Shown: positions 1-6,733, counted from the stretch's first letter. The stretch is DNA of 9,009 bases from an uncultured Chlamydiae bacterium (GCA_945957075.1 CAMFJP010000051.1:1-9009), one strand, 5' to 3'. Program-made: numbers and translations. The notes: generated by a model not told the origin, from the letters alone.

Positions 1-120
1 GTAGAACCCTTGCTTGGATTTCAGGTTCCAGCTCTTATCGCCGGTTTTGTAGCTGGCTTTGTTCTGATTGTTTTGGTTTCGCAAATAACAAAAGGGCGGG
101 GCGTGCAGCCTCTTCAATAA
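1..120 (+). CDS. C-terminal end of an integral membrane protein, possibly a solute symporter (5' partial)
   Basis: The first plus-strand frame is open from base 1 to a TAA at 118-120, giving 39 residues. The peptide is what a last transmembrane segment looks like: a hydrophobic, Gly/Ala/Val/Ile/Leu-rich helix at about residues 9-29 (starting VPALIAGFVAG and ending VLVSQ), then a short tail with two basic residues (TKGRGVQPLQ). The pattern 'pro-x-x-x-x-gly ... val-ser-x-x-thr-lys' resembles the C-terminus of sodium:solute symporter (SSS) proteins, but that is only a resemblance. The gene runs convergently into the lipoprotein gene on the other strand and overlaps it by 86 bp (35-120). Part of the hydrophobicity could be a mirror of the Gln/Lys-rich antisense tail, yet the frame is equally hydrophobic in bases 1-34, outside the lipoprotein gene. 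The main body of the gene lies to the left of the window. Confidence 0.5.
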   Translation, partial: VEPLLGFQVPALIAGFVAGFVLIVLVSQITKGRGVQPLQ

Positions 121-439
121 GAGCTCTGCCATTATCAAACGTATAAATTCTTTCTAGTTCTGAGCGGAGCGCCCAGCTTGCTTTTGTTGGGGCGGGTCTG
201 GACGCGTCGGGATGTTTTATATGAAATTTTTCTGCTTCAATAGCCAGTTTCATAAGAGATATGAAATATTTTTGTATTGTTGGTAGGGCTTTTGGTAGTT
301 GATCTTGTGTTTCGATCTTTTGTAGTTCAGTAACAAGCTTCCAGGTCAGTATTTCCCCTTCGCCATGGAAGTCTTCTAAACTGCTTGGTGAGCACCCGGC
401 ACACAAGAGAAAACAAAGTAGCAACCGATATAAGAGCAT
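35..439 (-). CDS. small predicted lipoprotein of unknown function
   Basis: The 134-residue product begins with a short basic/hydrophobic leader, 'MLLYRLLLCFLLCAGC', ending in a lipobox-like LCAGC with Cys16 as the likely lipidated residue. The -3 position is Cys instead of the more usual Leu. It would be exported by Sec, cleaved by signal peptidase II and anchored in a membrane. The mature part is mostly helical and charged, with regular hydrophobic spacing (ILTWKLVTELQKIET, IQKYFISLMKLAIEA, SELERIYTF) and no enzyme motif that I recognise. It gives me a weak impression of small conserved chlamydial lipoproteins with an 'ELxRIYxxxxGRxxIExA' block near the C-terminus (here residues about 93-111). 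No Shine-Dalgarno sequence precedes the ATG. The last ~25 residues (KPKQSEQSQLQNRR and neighbours) are antisense to the membrane protein tail and may be an extension past the conserved domain. The gene is divergent from trhO. Confidence 0.72.
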   Translation of the reverse strand: MLLYRLLLCFLLCAGCSPSSLEDFHGEGEILTWKLVTELQKIETQDQLPKALPTIQKYFISLMKLAIEAEKFHIKHPDASRPAPTKASWALRSELERIYTFDNGRALIEEAARPALLLFAKPKQSEQSQLQNRR

Positions 440-450
440 AATTTAATGGG

Positions 451-480
451 TTGTGGTATTCTCACACGTTTTGATATCAT
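451..480 (+). promoter_or_regulatory. candidate sigma70-type promoter for trhO-SNF2
   Basis: The 65-bp divergent gap between the lipoprotein start (439) and trhO start (505) contains TTGTGG at 451-456 and TATCAT at 475-480, separated by 18 bp, which would start a transcript about 18-20 nt upstream of the trhO ATG. On the opposite strand a TATGAT (481 to 476) overlaps the same bases and could be the -10 element for the lipoprotein gene, but no matching -35 is evident. The shared core is an 8-bp palindrome, TGATATCA, at 472-479. This is assigned by consensus matching only. Confidence 0.3.
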
Positions 481-494
481 ACGGGCTATTTATT

Positions 495-500
495 GAGGAG
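495..500 (+). promoter_or_regulatory. ribosome binding site deciding the trhO start
   Basis: GAGGAG lies four bases upstream of the ATG at 505. The same frame also offers a TTG at 493, but that codon overlaps the Shine-Dalgarno sequence itself, so the ATG is the supported start. Confidence 0.7.
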
Positions 501-504
501 TTTT

Positions 505-1434
505 ATGTACGTTGTTCTTGCCTATTATGGATTTGTAAAGTTGGATAATCCCCATAAAGAGGTGGCAGATCACCTTGCTCTGTTTCAAGATTTAGATGTG
601 CGCGCGCGGATTTATATTTCCGAAGAGGGGATTAATGGACAAATGAGCGCTTCAGAGGAGCACGCTAAGATCTATAAGGAGTGGCTTCATGCAAGGGCGC
701 CATTTCAAGATATTGTTTTTAAGGAACATACGTATCATGAACACGCTTTCCCAAGAAAAACTGTAAAGTATAGAAAGCAGCTGGTTGCCTTGGATGCGAC
801 TGTGGATATGGCAAAGACGGGAGAAAGATTGCTTCCTAAACAGTGGAAGGAAAAACTAGAACATAGAGATGAAAATATGATTGTGCTTGATGTGCGCAAT
901 CAATATGAGTGGGTTGTTGGTCGCTTTAAAGGAGCTGAAATGCCTCCTTTAGAGACGTTTCGCGAATTTCCTCTTTATGCCAAGCAGCTTAAAGAAAAAA
1001 AAGATCCTGAAAAAACAACGGTTTTGATGTATTGCACAGGGGGCATTCGTTGCGAGCTTTATTCTGCTCTTTTAAAAGAAGAGGGTTTTGATAAAGTCTA
1101 TCAGCTCGATGGTGGCGTGATAGGTTATGGGCTAAACGAGGGGTCTTCTCAGTGGGAAGGTAAGCTGTTTGTTTTTGATGATCGCATGGTTGTGCCTATA
1201 GCACCCGGAGAAAATCCAGAGCCTATCAGCTCATGTGCTTTTTGTGATACGCCATCTGATACTTACTATAACTGTGCGAATATGGACTGTAACGAGCTGT
1301 TTTTAAGCTGTCCTACATGCGCTGAAAAGATGCGTGGTTGCTGTTGTACAGAATGTATTGGATCTTCTAGAGTGCGGGCCTTTTCACCAGAGGTTCATCC
1401 CAAGCCCTTTCGTCGTATTACAAAAACGGCATGA
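505..1434 (+). CDS. trhO: tRNA uridine(34) hydroxylase TrhO (rhodanese-domain protein, UPF0176/YceA family)
   Basis: TrhO-family proteins carry out oxygen-dependent hydroxylation of uridine 34 in certain tRNAs, a step toward 5-(carboxy)methoxyuridine; they act in the cytoplasm. The 309-residue product has the family's two parts. The N-terminal ferredoxin-like domain covers about residues 1-95, with 'RIYISEEGINGQ' at 35-46 and 'FPRKTVKYRKQLVAL' at 82-96. The rhodanese domain covers about 120-222, with 'VLDVRNQYEWVVGRFKGA' at 127-144 and the active loop 'MYCTGGIRCELY' at 175-186, placing the catalytic cysteine at Cys177. A C-terminal tail (244-284) carries ten cysteines in 'CAFC', 'NCANMDC', 'CPTC' and 'GCCCTEC' clusters, as in the chlamydial and cyanobacterial branch; it probably binds zinc, though that is an inference. 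Start chosen by the GAGGAG site. The stop codon overlaps the start of the downstream helicase gene. Confidence 0.93.
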   Translation: MYVVLAYYGFVKLDNPHKEVADHLALFQDLDVRARIYISEEGINGQMSASEEHAKIYKEWLHARAPFQDIVFKEHTYHEHAFPRKTVKYRKQLVALDATVDMAKTGERLLPKQWKEKLEHRDENMIVLDVRNQYEWVVGRFKGAEMPPLETFREFPLYAKQLKEKKDPEKTTVLMYCTGGIRCELYSALLKEEGFDKVYQLDGGVIGYGLNEGSSQWEGKLFVFDDRMVVPIAPGENPEPISSCAFCDTPSDTYYNCANMDCNELFLSCPTCAEKMRGCCCTECIGSSRVRAFSPEVHPKPFRRITKTA

Positions 1435-3920
1435 CGGGTTTTTGTTACCATCTTGTTGTCGAACCTTCAACGTGTCTTTGCATTCAAATTGAGGATGGGG
1501 GGAGGCGGCGCCCCCTTTATCGCGAAGATTTTATCAGAATTCAGAGGGACAAGGATCTTCTTGCAGCGCTTATGCGGCAAGAGTATAGCTTTCGCAAAAA
1601 AACGTTGTATACAGCAGAGGTTATTGCCCTCCACAAAATACATATCCAAGAAGAAGCTGTATCCTCTTTATTGCCTTTACTTGGGGCGACAGGGCGCCTG
1701 TTTTTTGAAGGCAAACGCGTTATTGTAGATCCTTTCAAAAAAATCTCTTATCGCTATGACATTGTCTCTTTAGAGGATGGATCATGGCGTGCAACCGGCC
1801 ATATAGAGGGCGGCTTTGCTTTAATTATCAAAACAGACCCTCCTTGGGTACTTCAAGATGGAGTCTTGCGTCCTCTTAATATTAAAAAAAGATGGCTTTT
1901 AGAAGAGCCAAAACAGATTCCCGCATCTATTCAAGAAAAATTTACAGATCAGCTGGAGATGGAAGGGGCGCCCCTCGTTCGCTGGGATATCGCTCCTTTA
2001 GCTCCTATTCTTCCCTTTCCTTGTTTGCAATTAAAAGATCGTTTTGGAGCCTGTGCGGATCTTTGGATGGAGTATGAGGGCAAGGGGAGAGTAAAGATTG
2101 AAGATATCGAAAAGGTAGCATGGAGAAATAGAGAGGAGGAAAAAAGCTGGGAAAAAGATCTTTTAGAGACAGGCTTTATCAGCCTGGTTATGGAAGGATC
2201 GCGTTATTTTTGTCCGATGCATCTTGTAGCAAAAAGCCTGACCTTTCTTTTAGAGATTGGATGGAAAGTGATAGATCATCAAGGAAGAGCGCTTGTCTTG
2301 CAAACAAAACAAGATCTTTTTTGTGAAGAGATGTCAGATGCTTTAGCGCTAAGAGGTCAAATACATTACGGCTCTTATAAGGCCGATGTGGAAAAGGTCA
2401 TGGGGGCTTTTAATAAAAATGAGCGCTTTATTGAGCTAAGCTCTGGCCACGTGGGTCTTATTGATGCGGCCTCCTGCGAGGACATTGGGCAGATTCGCAT
2501 TAAAAAAAGCCACTTTGCTTTATTAGAGGGCGTGCTTGCAAAGGACAAATGGGAGCGCACATGCGGCACGTGGACAGAAAAAAAGCGGGCAGAGCCTGGA
2601 AGTTGCTTTTGTGGCACGCTTCATCTCTATCAGCAAGAGGGCGTTGATTGGTTGGATTGGCTTTTTCGTTCTGGCTTTTCGGGACTACTTGCCGATGCAA
2701 TGGGTCTTGGTAAAACTGTACAGGTGCTGGCCTTTTTATCAAGAATTGATCCTGAAAGCCGGGTTCTTATTGTAGCTCCAACATCTCTTCTTTTTAATTG
2801 GCATGCTGAAATTGCGCGATTTTTGCCTCAGGGATTTCCTGGCCTTACCTTGACCTCATATGCCCTTTTGCGCCGGGACTATCTTCTTTTGCAACAGACA
2901 GACTTTACAGCGATTTTTCTCGATGAAGCGCAGTATATTAAAAACGCGCAAGCCCAAGTAGCCAAATGCGCATGTAGTTTACGGGCACGTATGCGTGTTG
3001 CGATAAGCGGAACCCCGATTGAAAATCGATGGGAAGAGCTGTGGTCTATTTTTGCATTTTTGTGTCCCGAACTTTTGGGAGATAAAAAAAGCTTTCAGGC
3101 TGAGATGCTAGCTGCGCAGCAAGACAGCCGCTATTTAAAAAGAATACAGAAAAAGATTGCTCCTTTTATTCTTCGCCGCAGTAAAGAGCGGATCGCAGAT
3201 CAGCTGCCGGAAAAATGTGAACAGCTGATGTGGGTGGAGATGTCGACAGAGCAAAGATCTTGCTATGAATCTCTACTTGCGCACAGAAGAAAAGATCTTT
3301 TGTCAAAAATTAGCAAAGAGGGGCTCCAGGCGCACAGGATGGAGGTTTTAGAGCTTATTTTGCGTCTTAGGCAAATCAGCTGTGATCCACGACTTGTTGA
3401 TGCAAACTGCGGTATGGGTGGCAAGCTTGAGCAGCTGTTGATCGACATAGAAAGTTTAGAGGGAAAAAAGGCGCTAATCTATAGCCAGTTTACAGAGATG
3501 CTAAAACTCATTGCAAGCGCCTTTAAAGAAAAGGGATGGAATTTTGTCTATCTCGATGGCAGTTCTAAAAATAGAGAAGAAAGTGTAAGAGCCTTTCAAG
3601 AAGATCCAGATACCACCCTTTTTCTGATTAGTCTTAAGGCCGGAGGTGTCGGTCTAAATTTAACAGCTGCAGACTATGTTTTTCTTTTTGATCCTTGGTG
3701 GAATGATGCTGTGGAAGCGCAGGCAATAGATCGTGCGCATAGGCTAGGTAGAAAGCATACGGTGATTGCCAGACGGTATCTAACCCCTTTGAGCATTGAG
3801 GAGAAACTGCAGCAGCTTAAAGTACGCAAAAGTGCTCTTGCAGCTGGCCTTATAGGCGACGAACTTGTCCCCCATGACATTACAGAGGAAGACATATGGC
3901 ACCTTCTTGCCGATCTTTAA
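1431..3920 (+). CDS. SNF2-family DEAD-like helicase/ATPase
   Basis: The 829-residue product is a Swi2/Snf2-type ATP-dependent DNA translocase. The first ~390 residues are a poorly conserved N-terminal region like that of bacterial SNF2-associated proteins; no SWIM zinc finger is visible. The ATPase core follows in the expected order: Q-like motif 'LYQQEGVDWL' at 399-408, Walker A 'DAMGLGKT' at 422-429, motif Ia 'LIVAPTSLLFNW' at 446-457, motif II 'DEAQ' at 498-501, motif III 'SGTPIENRWEELW' at 526-538, motif IV 'ALIYSQF' at 681-687, motif V 'KAGGVGLNLTAAD' at 736-748 then 'DPWWN', and motif VI 'QAIDRAHRLGR' at 764-774. All catalytic motifs look intact. The segment between motifs Ia and Ib (458-476) is shorter than I expect for the family. 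Its ATG overlaps the trhO stop (ATGA), so translation is probably coupled. Bacterial members are thought to remodel nucleoprotein or release stalled RNA polymerase; the specific role is unknown. Confidence 0.93.
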   Translation: MTGFCYHLVVEPSTCLCIQIEDGGRRRPLYREDFIRIQRDKDLLAALMRQEYSFRKKTLYTAEVIALHKIHIQEEAVSSLLPLLGATGRLFFEGKRVIVDPFKKISYRYDIVSLEDGSWRATGHIEGGFALIIKTDPPWVLQDGVLRPLNIKKRWLLEEPKQIPASIQEKFTDQLEMEGAPLVRWDIAPLAPILPFPCLQLKDRFGACADLWMEYEGKGRVKIEDIEKVAWRNREEEKSWEKDLLETGFISLVMEGSRYFCPMHLVAKSLTFLLEIGWKVIDHQGRALVLQTKQDLFCEEMSDALALRGQIHYGSYKADVEKVMGAFNKNERFIELSSGHVGLIDAASCEDIGQIRIKKSHFALLEGVLAKDKWERTCGTWTEKKRAEPGSCFCGTLHLYQQEGVDWLDWLFRSGFSGLLADAMGLGKTVQVLAFLSRIDPESRVLIVAPTSLLFNWHAEIARFLPQGFPGLTLTSYALLRRDYLLLQQTDFTAIFLDEAQYIKNAQAQVAKCACSLRARMRVAISGTPIENRWEELWSIFAFLCPELLGDKKSFQAEMLAAQQDSRYLKRIQKKIAPFILRRSKERIADQLPEKCEQLMWVEMSTEQRSCYESLLAHRRKDLLSKISKEGLQAHRMEVLELILRLRQISCDPRLVDANCGMGGKLEQLLIDIESLEGKKALIYSQFTEMLKLIASAFKEKGWNFVYLDGSSKNREESVRAFQEDPDTTLFLISLKAGGVGLNLTAADYVFLFDPWWNDAVEAQAIDRAHRLGRKHTVIARRYLTPLSIEEKLQQLKVRKSALAAGLIGDELVPHDITEEDIWHLLADL

Positions 3921-3934
3921 TTTCTATATTAATC

Positions 3935-3980
3935 TGACTCATGTTACAAGACAGAATCAGCGACTGCTTAACATGAGTTA
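3935..3980. terminator. inverted repeat at the convergent SNF2/menD junction, possible bidirectional terminator
   Basis: ACTCATGTTA at 3937-3946 pairs perfectly with TAACATGAGT at 3969-3978; with one G-U pair and one A-U pair the stem reaches 12 positions (3935-3946 with 3969-3980). The loop is 22 nt. The repeat sits in the 47-bp gap between two converging genes and runs into the last codons of menD. It is AT-rich and has no clear T-run on either strand, so a classical Rho-independent terminator is not established. Confidence 0.3.
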
Positions 3981-5527
3981 ATCTGAGTTGCGACTTCAAG
4001 TAGGCATGTTTTTTCCATGGAGAGAAGAGAGGAGAGTGCCTCTGAGAAGGTGTCTAGGGAGTCTGCTGTGTAGTAAGGGATCGCGAAGGTTTCGGCAGCG
4101 CCTTTGAAGGTGAAGGGGTGTTTTGCTGTAAAAAAGGTTTCGCATAAGGGATTTTTGCCGATGGAGAGAGAGCAAAAGATGGCCCCACCTTGGTTGTTGT
4201 AGACAAGAAATATGACCGGATGGGCGAGGTGTCTATGCATGGCAAGGGAATTGAGGTCGTGTAAAAAGGTTTGATCTCCCAAAATCGCAAGCACTGGGCG
4301 CTGCAGTCCCTGGGCAATCCCATAGGCTGTTGCGATGTTGCCATCGATTCCAGAGGCCCCCCGATTGGCAAAAATAGGGCCTATTTTGCGATGGGGGAAA
4401 AAAAAGCGCTCAGCATCTCGAATGGGCATGCTATTTGCGATAAAAAGAGCGTAATGCTCTGGAATGGTTTTTTGTATGAGATGCATAAGATAGCTTTCTG
4501 AAAACCGCTTTTCTAGGACGTTTGGGGGTGATAGAGGCATCGGTTTTGTGCTAGAGGAAAGCGGCATTAAGCTTGTGCATAGTGTTTTAGGGTCGCAGAT
4601 GATGCGATGTGTCACTTTGTGGAGAGGGTCGTGAAGATGTGTGTGTGGAGCTACTAAGAGGTAAAGCTTTGGCGTAGATGATTGAATCCATTCAGCCAGT
4701 TCTTTGGAAACAAGGCGATCTCCAAAGTGTAAAATAGCCTCTGGAGTGCCAAGCTCTGCGCTTGTGTGCACAAAAGGTGCACGCGTTGGGTAGGACCTAG
4801 CACCAGATAAGATGTCTGCATATACAGGCCAGCCGAGAGCCTCTGCGAGGTCGTAAATCGCATTGAGTGCACAAGGGGTCTCTGCAGCATGCGCGCCAAG
4901 AAGGATAGCACCATTTTTTTGTGCGCTTAATATCTCTTTCCAGTTTTCTAGAATTTTTTCATCTATTTTTTGAACGGGGTTTATGTACTCTACGTGTGGG
5001 CAAGGGGTGTGCTTGTAATTGCTGTGTCCTTCGCGAATCATGCAGTTAATGTGAACTGGACCAAGCATTGCCTTGTAGGCTGCGTGTGCAAGTGTAGAGC
5101 TAAGATAGCCGCTTGGAAGTATGCTGTCTTGGCATGGAAGATCAACTGTATAGTGCACATAGCTTTGGAATAATTTGACCTGATCGATCGTTTGATTGGA
5201 TCCTTTGCCACGTAGCTCGGGCGGTCTATCCGCTGTAATTAAGATCAAAGGAATATGGGCATGGAAGGCTTCGATAACAGCTGGGAAAAGATTGCCCACG
5301 GCTGTGCCAGATGTAACAATTAGCGCTGCGGGTTTTCGGGTAGCTTTCCCGTAGCCGAGAGCATGAAAAGCAAGTCCACGTTCATCAAAATGCACAAACG
5401 TTGTTATTTTCGTGTGATGTGCAGCTGCTAGAACCAAAGGCGCCGACCTAGAGCCTGGTGCAATGCAAAAGTAGTCGACACCCTGTTCTACAAGTGTATC
5501 GATCATGTGGTGATACCACGCGTCCAT
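3968..5527 (-). CDS. menD: 2-succinyl-5-enolpyruvyl-6-hydroxy-3-cyclohexene-1-carboxylate (SEPHCHC) synthase MenD
   Basis: MenD uses thiamine diphosphate and Mg2+ to decarboxylate 2-oxoglutarate and add the succinyl semialdehyde unit to isochorismate, the second step of menaquinone synthesis. The 519-residue protein is slightly shorter than E. coli MenD (about 556). It has 'FCIAPGSRSAPL' at 20-31, 'HFDERGLAFHALG' at 47-59 with the ThDP-activating Glu49, 'SGTAVGNLFPAVIEA' at 73-87, 'TADRPPELRGKGSNQTIDQ' at 98-116, 'FANRGASGIDGNIATAYG' at 386-403, and the cofactor-binding block 'GDQTFLHDLNSL' at 417-428 followed by 'LVYNNQGGAIF'. The reading frame stays open 71 codons upstream into menF, but conservation begins at the ATG at 5527 (MDAWYHHMIDTLVEQG). 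That start lies 10 nt after the menF stop, with a weak AGGA eight bases upstream that overlaps the stop. It is the last gene of the minus-strand cluster here. Confidence 0.95.
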   Translation of the reverse strand: MDAWYHHMIDTLVEQGVDYFCIAPGSRSAPLVLAAAHHTKITTFVHFDERGLAFHALGYGKATRKPAALIVTSGTAVGNLFPAVIEAFHAHIPLILITADRPPELRGKGSNQTIDQVKLFQSYVHYTVDLPCQDSILPSGYLSSTLAHAAYKAMLGPVHINCMIREGHSNYKHTPCPHVEYINPVQKIDEKILENWKEILSAQKNGAILLGAHAAETPCALNAIYDLAEALGWPVYADILSGARSYPTRAPFVHTSAELGTPEAILHFGDRLVSKELAEWIQSSTPKLYLLVAPHTHLHDPLHKVTHRIICDPKTLCTSLMPLSSSTKPMPLSPPNVLEKRFSESYLMHLIQKTIPEHYALFIANSMPIRDAERFFFPHRKIGPIFANRGASGIDGNIATAYGIAQGLQRPVLAILGDQTFLHDLNSLAMHRHLAHPVIFLVYNNQGGAIFCSLSIGKNPLCETFFTAKHPFTFKGAAETFAIPYYTADSLDTFSEALSSLLSMEKTCLLEVATQINSC

Positions 5528-5537
5528 GTGAGGTATC

Positions 5538-6572
5538 CTAGCAAAGCACGCGGAAAAAAGGAAGCGCTTTAAGATTGAGTTCTTCCCATTCAGCGGAAGG
5601 CAAAGAACCTGTGACGATACCAGCACCTGTAAAGATATGTATTTTGCTCTCAACAATAAGGGCCGAGCGTATCGCAACAGCAACGCTTGCAGTCTCTTCC
5701 GATATCCATCCGAGGGGAGCTGCGTACCAACCTCTGTCAAACGGCTCTAATTTTTCTATTAAATCTAAGGCTCCCTGTTTGGGAAACCCAGCAGTTGCAG
5801 GTGTTGGATGTAAAGTGGATAAGATGACACTGTCATCGATATTTTGTTTTAACTTCCCTTTAAAAGTGCAGTGTTTGTGTACAAGATGTCCAGCATGCAT
5901 GAGAGTATCTTCTAGGGGCGTTTGTATGGTTGTGCATAGGGAAGAGAGCTCTTTGTGAATATGATGTTTTACCATAGAAAATTCCCTATCTTCTTTTTCT
6001 CCAGAGAGCAGCTCGTTTGCCTTTTCGCATGCTCTTGTGGCTGCAAGGGCTTCTGTTTCTATAAGATCTCCACTGCGTTTATATAGGATTTCAGGTGTAG
6101 CACCAAGAAAAGTAACTCCTTGTTTTGGCTGAAATAAAAAGCAGGTAAGGTGAGGTTGCAAAAGAGAGCGTAGTAGCCTAAAGGGGTTAAGATTGGCTGC
6201 AGAGCATGTTTTTCGAGCCAAAACGACTTTTTCTATCGTAGAATTTAAGACAGCGTCTATAGAGGCTTCCCATTCGGGATAAGAGGGAAGGTGTGTGTAT
6301 GCGCCTTTGCATACATAAGGGGTGGGAGAAGAGAAGGGCGTTTTGTGGATAATATGGGGTTCAAAGAAGTAGGTATCTGGAAAGTCTTGCCATATGGAGT
6401 CTTGTTTATGCGTATGCATAAAGCGCATGCCTCCAAATAGAGGCGCTTTAGATCTTTGTGGTTCTCGGTACGCCTGTTTTATTCCGACTGCAACGATTTC
6501 TTCCGTATCCCCCTTGCCTTTCCAATAGATCTTTGGGTAGATCTGGCTTTTTTCTAGCCATGCAATAGACAT
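5538..6572 (-). CDS. menF: isochorismate synthase MenF (chorismate-binding family)
   Basis: MenF converts chorismate to isochorismate, the entry step of menaquinone synthesis, and sits directly before menD. Numbering from the ATG at 6572 (344 residues), motifs are 'KVVLARK' at 115-121 with Lys115 in the place of the general base, 'FLGATPEILYKRSGDLIETEALAATRA' split over about 155-181 with Glu174 as the likely general acid, 'HPTPATAGFPK' at 255-265, 'RGWYAAPLGW' at 280-289, 'AIRSALI' at 300-306, 'TGAGIVTGS' at 315-323 and 'EWEELNLK' at 328-335. It is shorter than E. coli MenF (about 431), mainly at the N-terminus. Two ATGs are possible: 6587 has no Shine-Dalgarno sequence, while 6572 has GGAG nine bases upstream (6585-6582), so 6572 is preferred. 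Both starts lie inside the large inverted repeat at 6562-6733. A related chorismate enzyme (EntC) is possible, but menD next door favours MenF. Confidence 0.92.
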   Translation of the reverse strand: MSIAWLEKSQIYPKIYWKGKGDTEEIVAVGIKQAYREPQRSKAPLFGGMRFMHTHKQDSIWQDFPDTYFFEPHIIHKTPFSSPTPYVCKGAYTHLPSYPEWEASIDAVLNSTIEKVVLARKTCSAANLNPFRLLRSLLQPHLTCFLFQPKQGVTFLGATPEILYKRSGDLIETEALAATRACEKANELLSGEKEDREFSMVKHHIHKELSSLCTTIQTPLEDTLMHAGHLVHKHCTFKGKLKQNIDDSVILSTLHPTPATAGFPKQGALDLIEKLEPFDRGWYAAPLGWISEETASVAVAIRSALIVESKIHIFTGAGIVTGSLPSAEWEELNLKALPFFRVLC

Positions 6573-6733
6573 CTTGCGTAACTCCATTTGTTTGGTAGCG
6601 CCGCGCTTTTTGGCAGCTTTAAACCCAAATTTCTCGGCAATATGTCCCCATATTACCTCGAAATTTGGGTTTAAAGCTGCTCAAAAATCACAAGCGCTGC
6701 CAAGCAAAGCGAGTTATGCAAGAAGTCTAATGC
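6562..6733. repeat. 172-bp imperfect inverted repeat between menG and menF, MITE-like
   Basis: The two halves are inverted copies of each other. The core is perfect over 21 bp (6613-6633 against 6660-6680; left arm starts GCAGCTTTAAACCC), then a 2x2 TC/TC mismatch, then 9 positions (6636-6644 against 6649-6657, one mismatch) closing on a 4-base loop TCCC at 6645-6648. Outside the core the copies remain alignable with a few mismatches and two single-base bulges: 6592-6601 against 6694-6703 (9 of 10), then about 29 positions out to 6562/6733 with most bases matching. The ends read GCAATAGACATCTTGC on the left and, complemented, GCATTAGACTTCTTGC on the right. TA dinucleotides flank GAC...GTC at 6566-6567 and 6728-6729. 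No transposase is encoded. It covers the entire non-coding gap between menG and menF plus the first codons of menF. Confidence 0.85.

Noticed and set aside
1..10. Near-identical GTAGAACCC at the window start and at 8950-8958, considered as a terminal repeat or circular join
   Set aside because: Only 9 of 10 bases match and the flanks differ; the right copy is inside typA and next to adapter, so this is a coincidence.
493..504. TTG start for trhO at 493
   Set aside because: The TTG overlaps the GAGGAG ribosome binding site that serves the ATG at 505.
1497..1515. G6 tract and GGGGG/CCCCC potential hairpin near the SNF2 start, considered as a phase-variable or frameshift site
   Set aside because: The reading frame is continuous across it (codons for DGGRRRPLY), the tract is short, and an attractive alternative frame does not follow.
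1453..1728. Open frames on both strands over the start of the SNF2 gene
   Set aside because: They are out-of-frame shadows; the SNF2 frame is continuous from 1431 and no binding site supports the others.
5528..5740. 71-residue N-terminal extension of MenD
   Set aside because: It lies entirely antisense-free but in another frame over the conserved C-terminal part of menF, has no MenD similarity, and a suitable ATG with conserved MenD sequence exists at 5527.
6613..6680. Core hairpin as a Rho-independent terminator for menG
   Set aside because: No T-run follows the stem on the minus strand, the loop side continues straight into menF, and the repeat extends far beyond a terminator's size.
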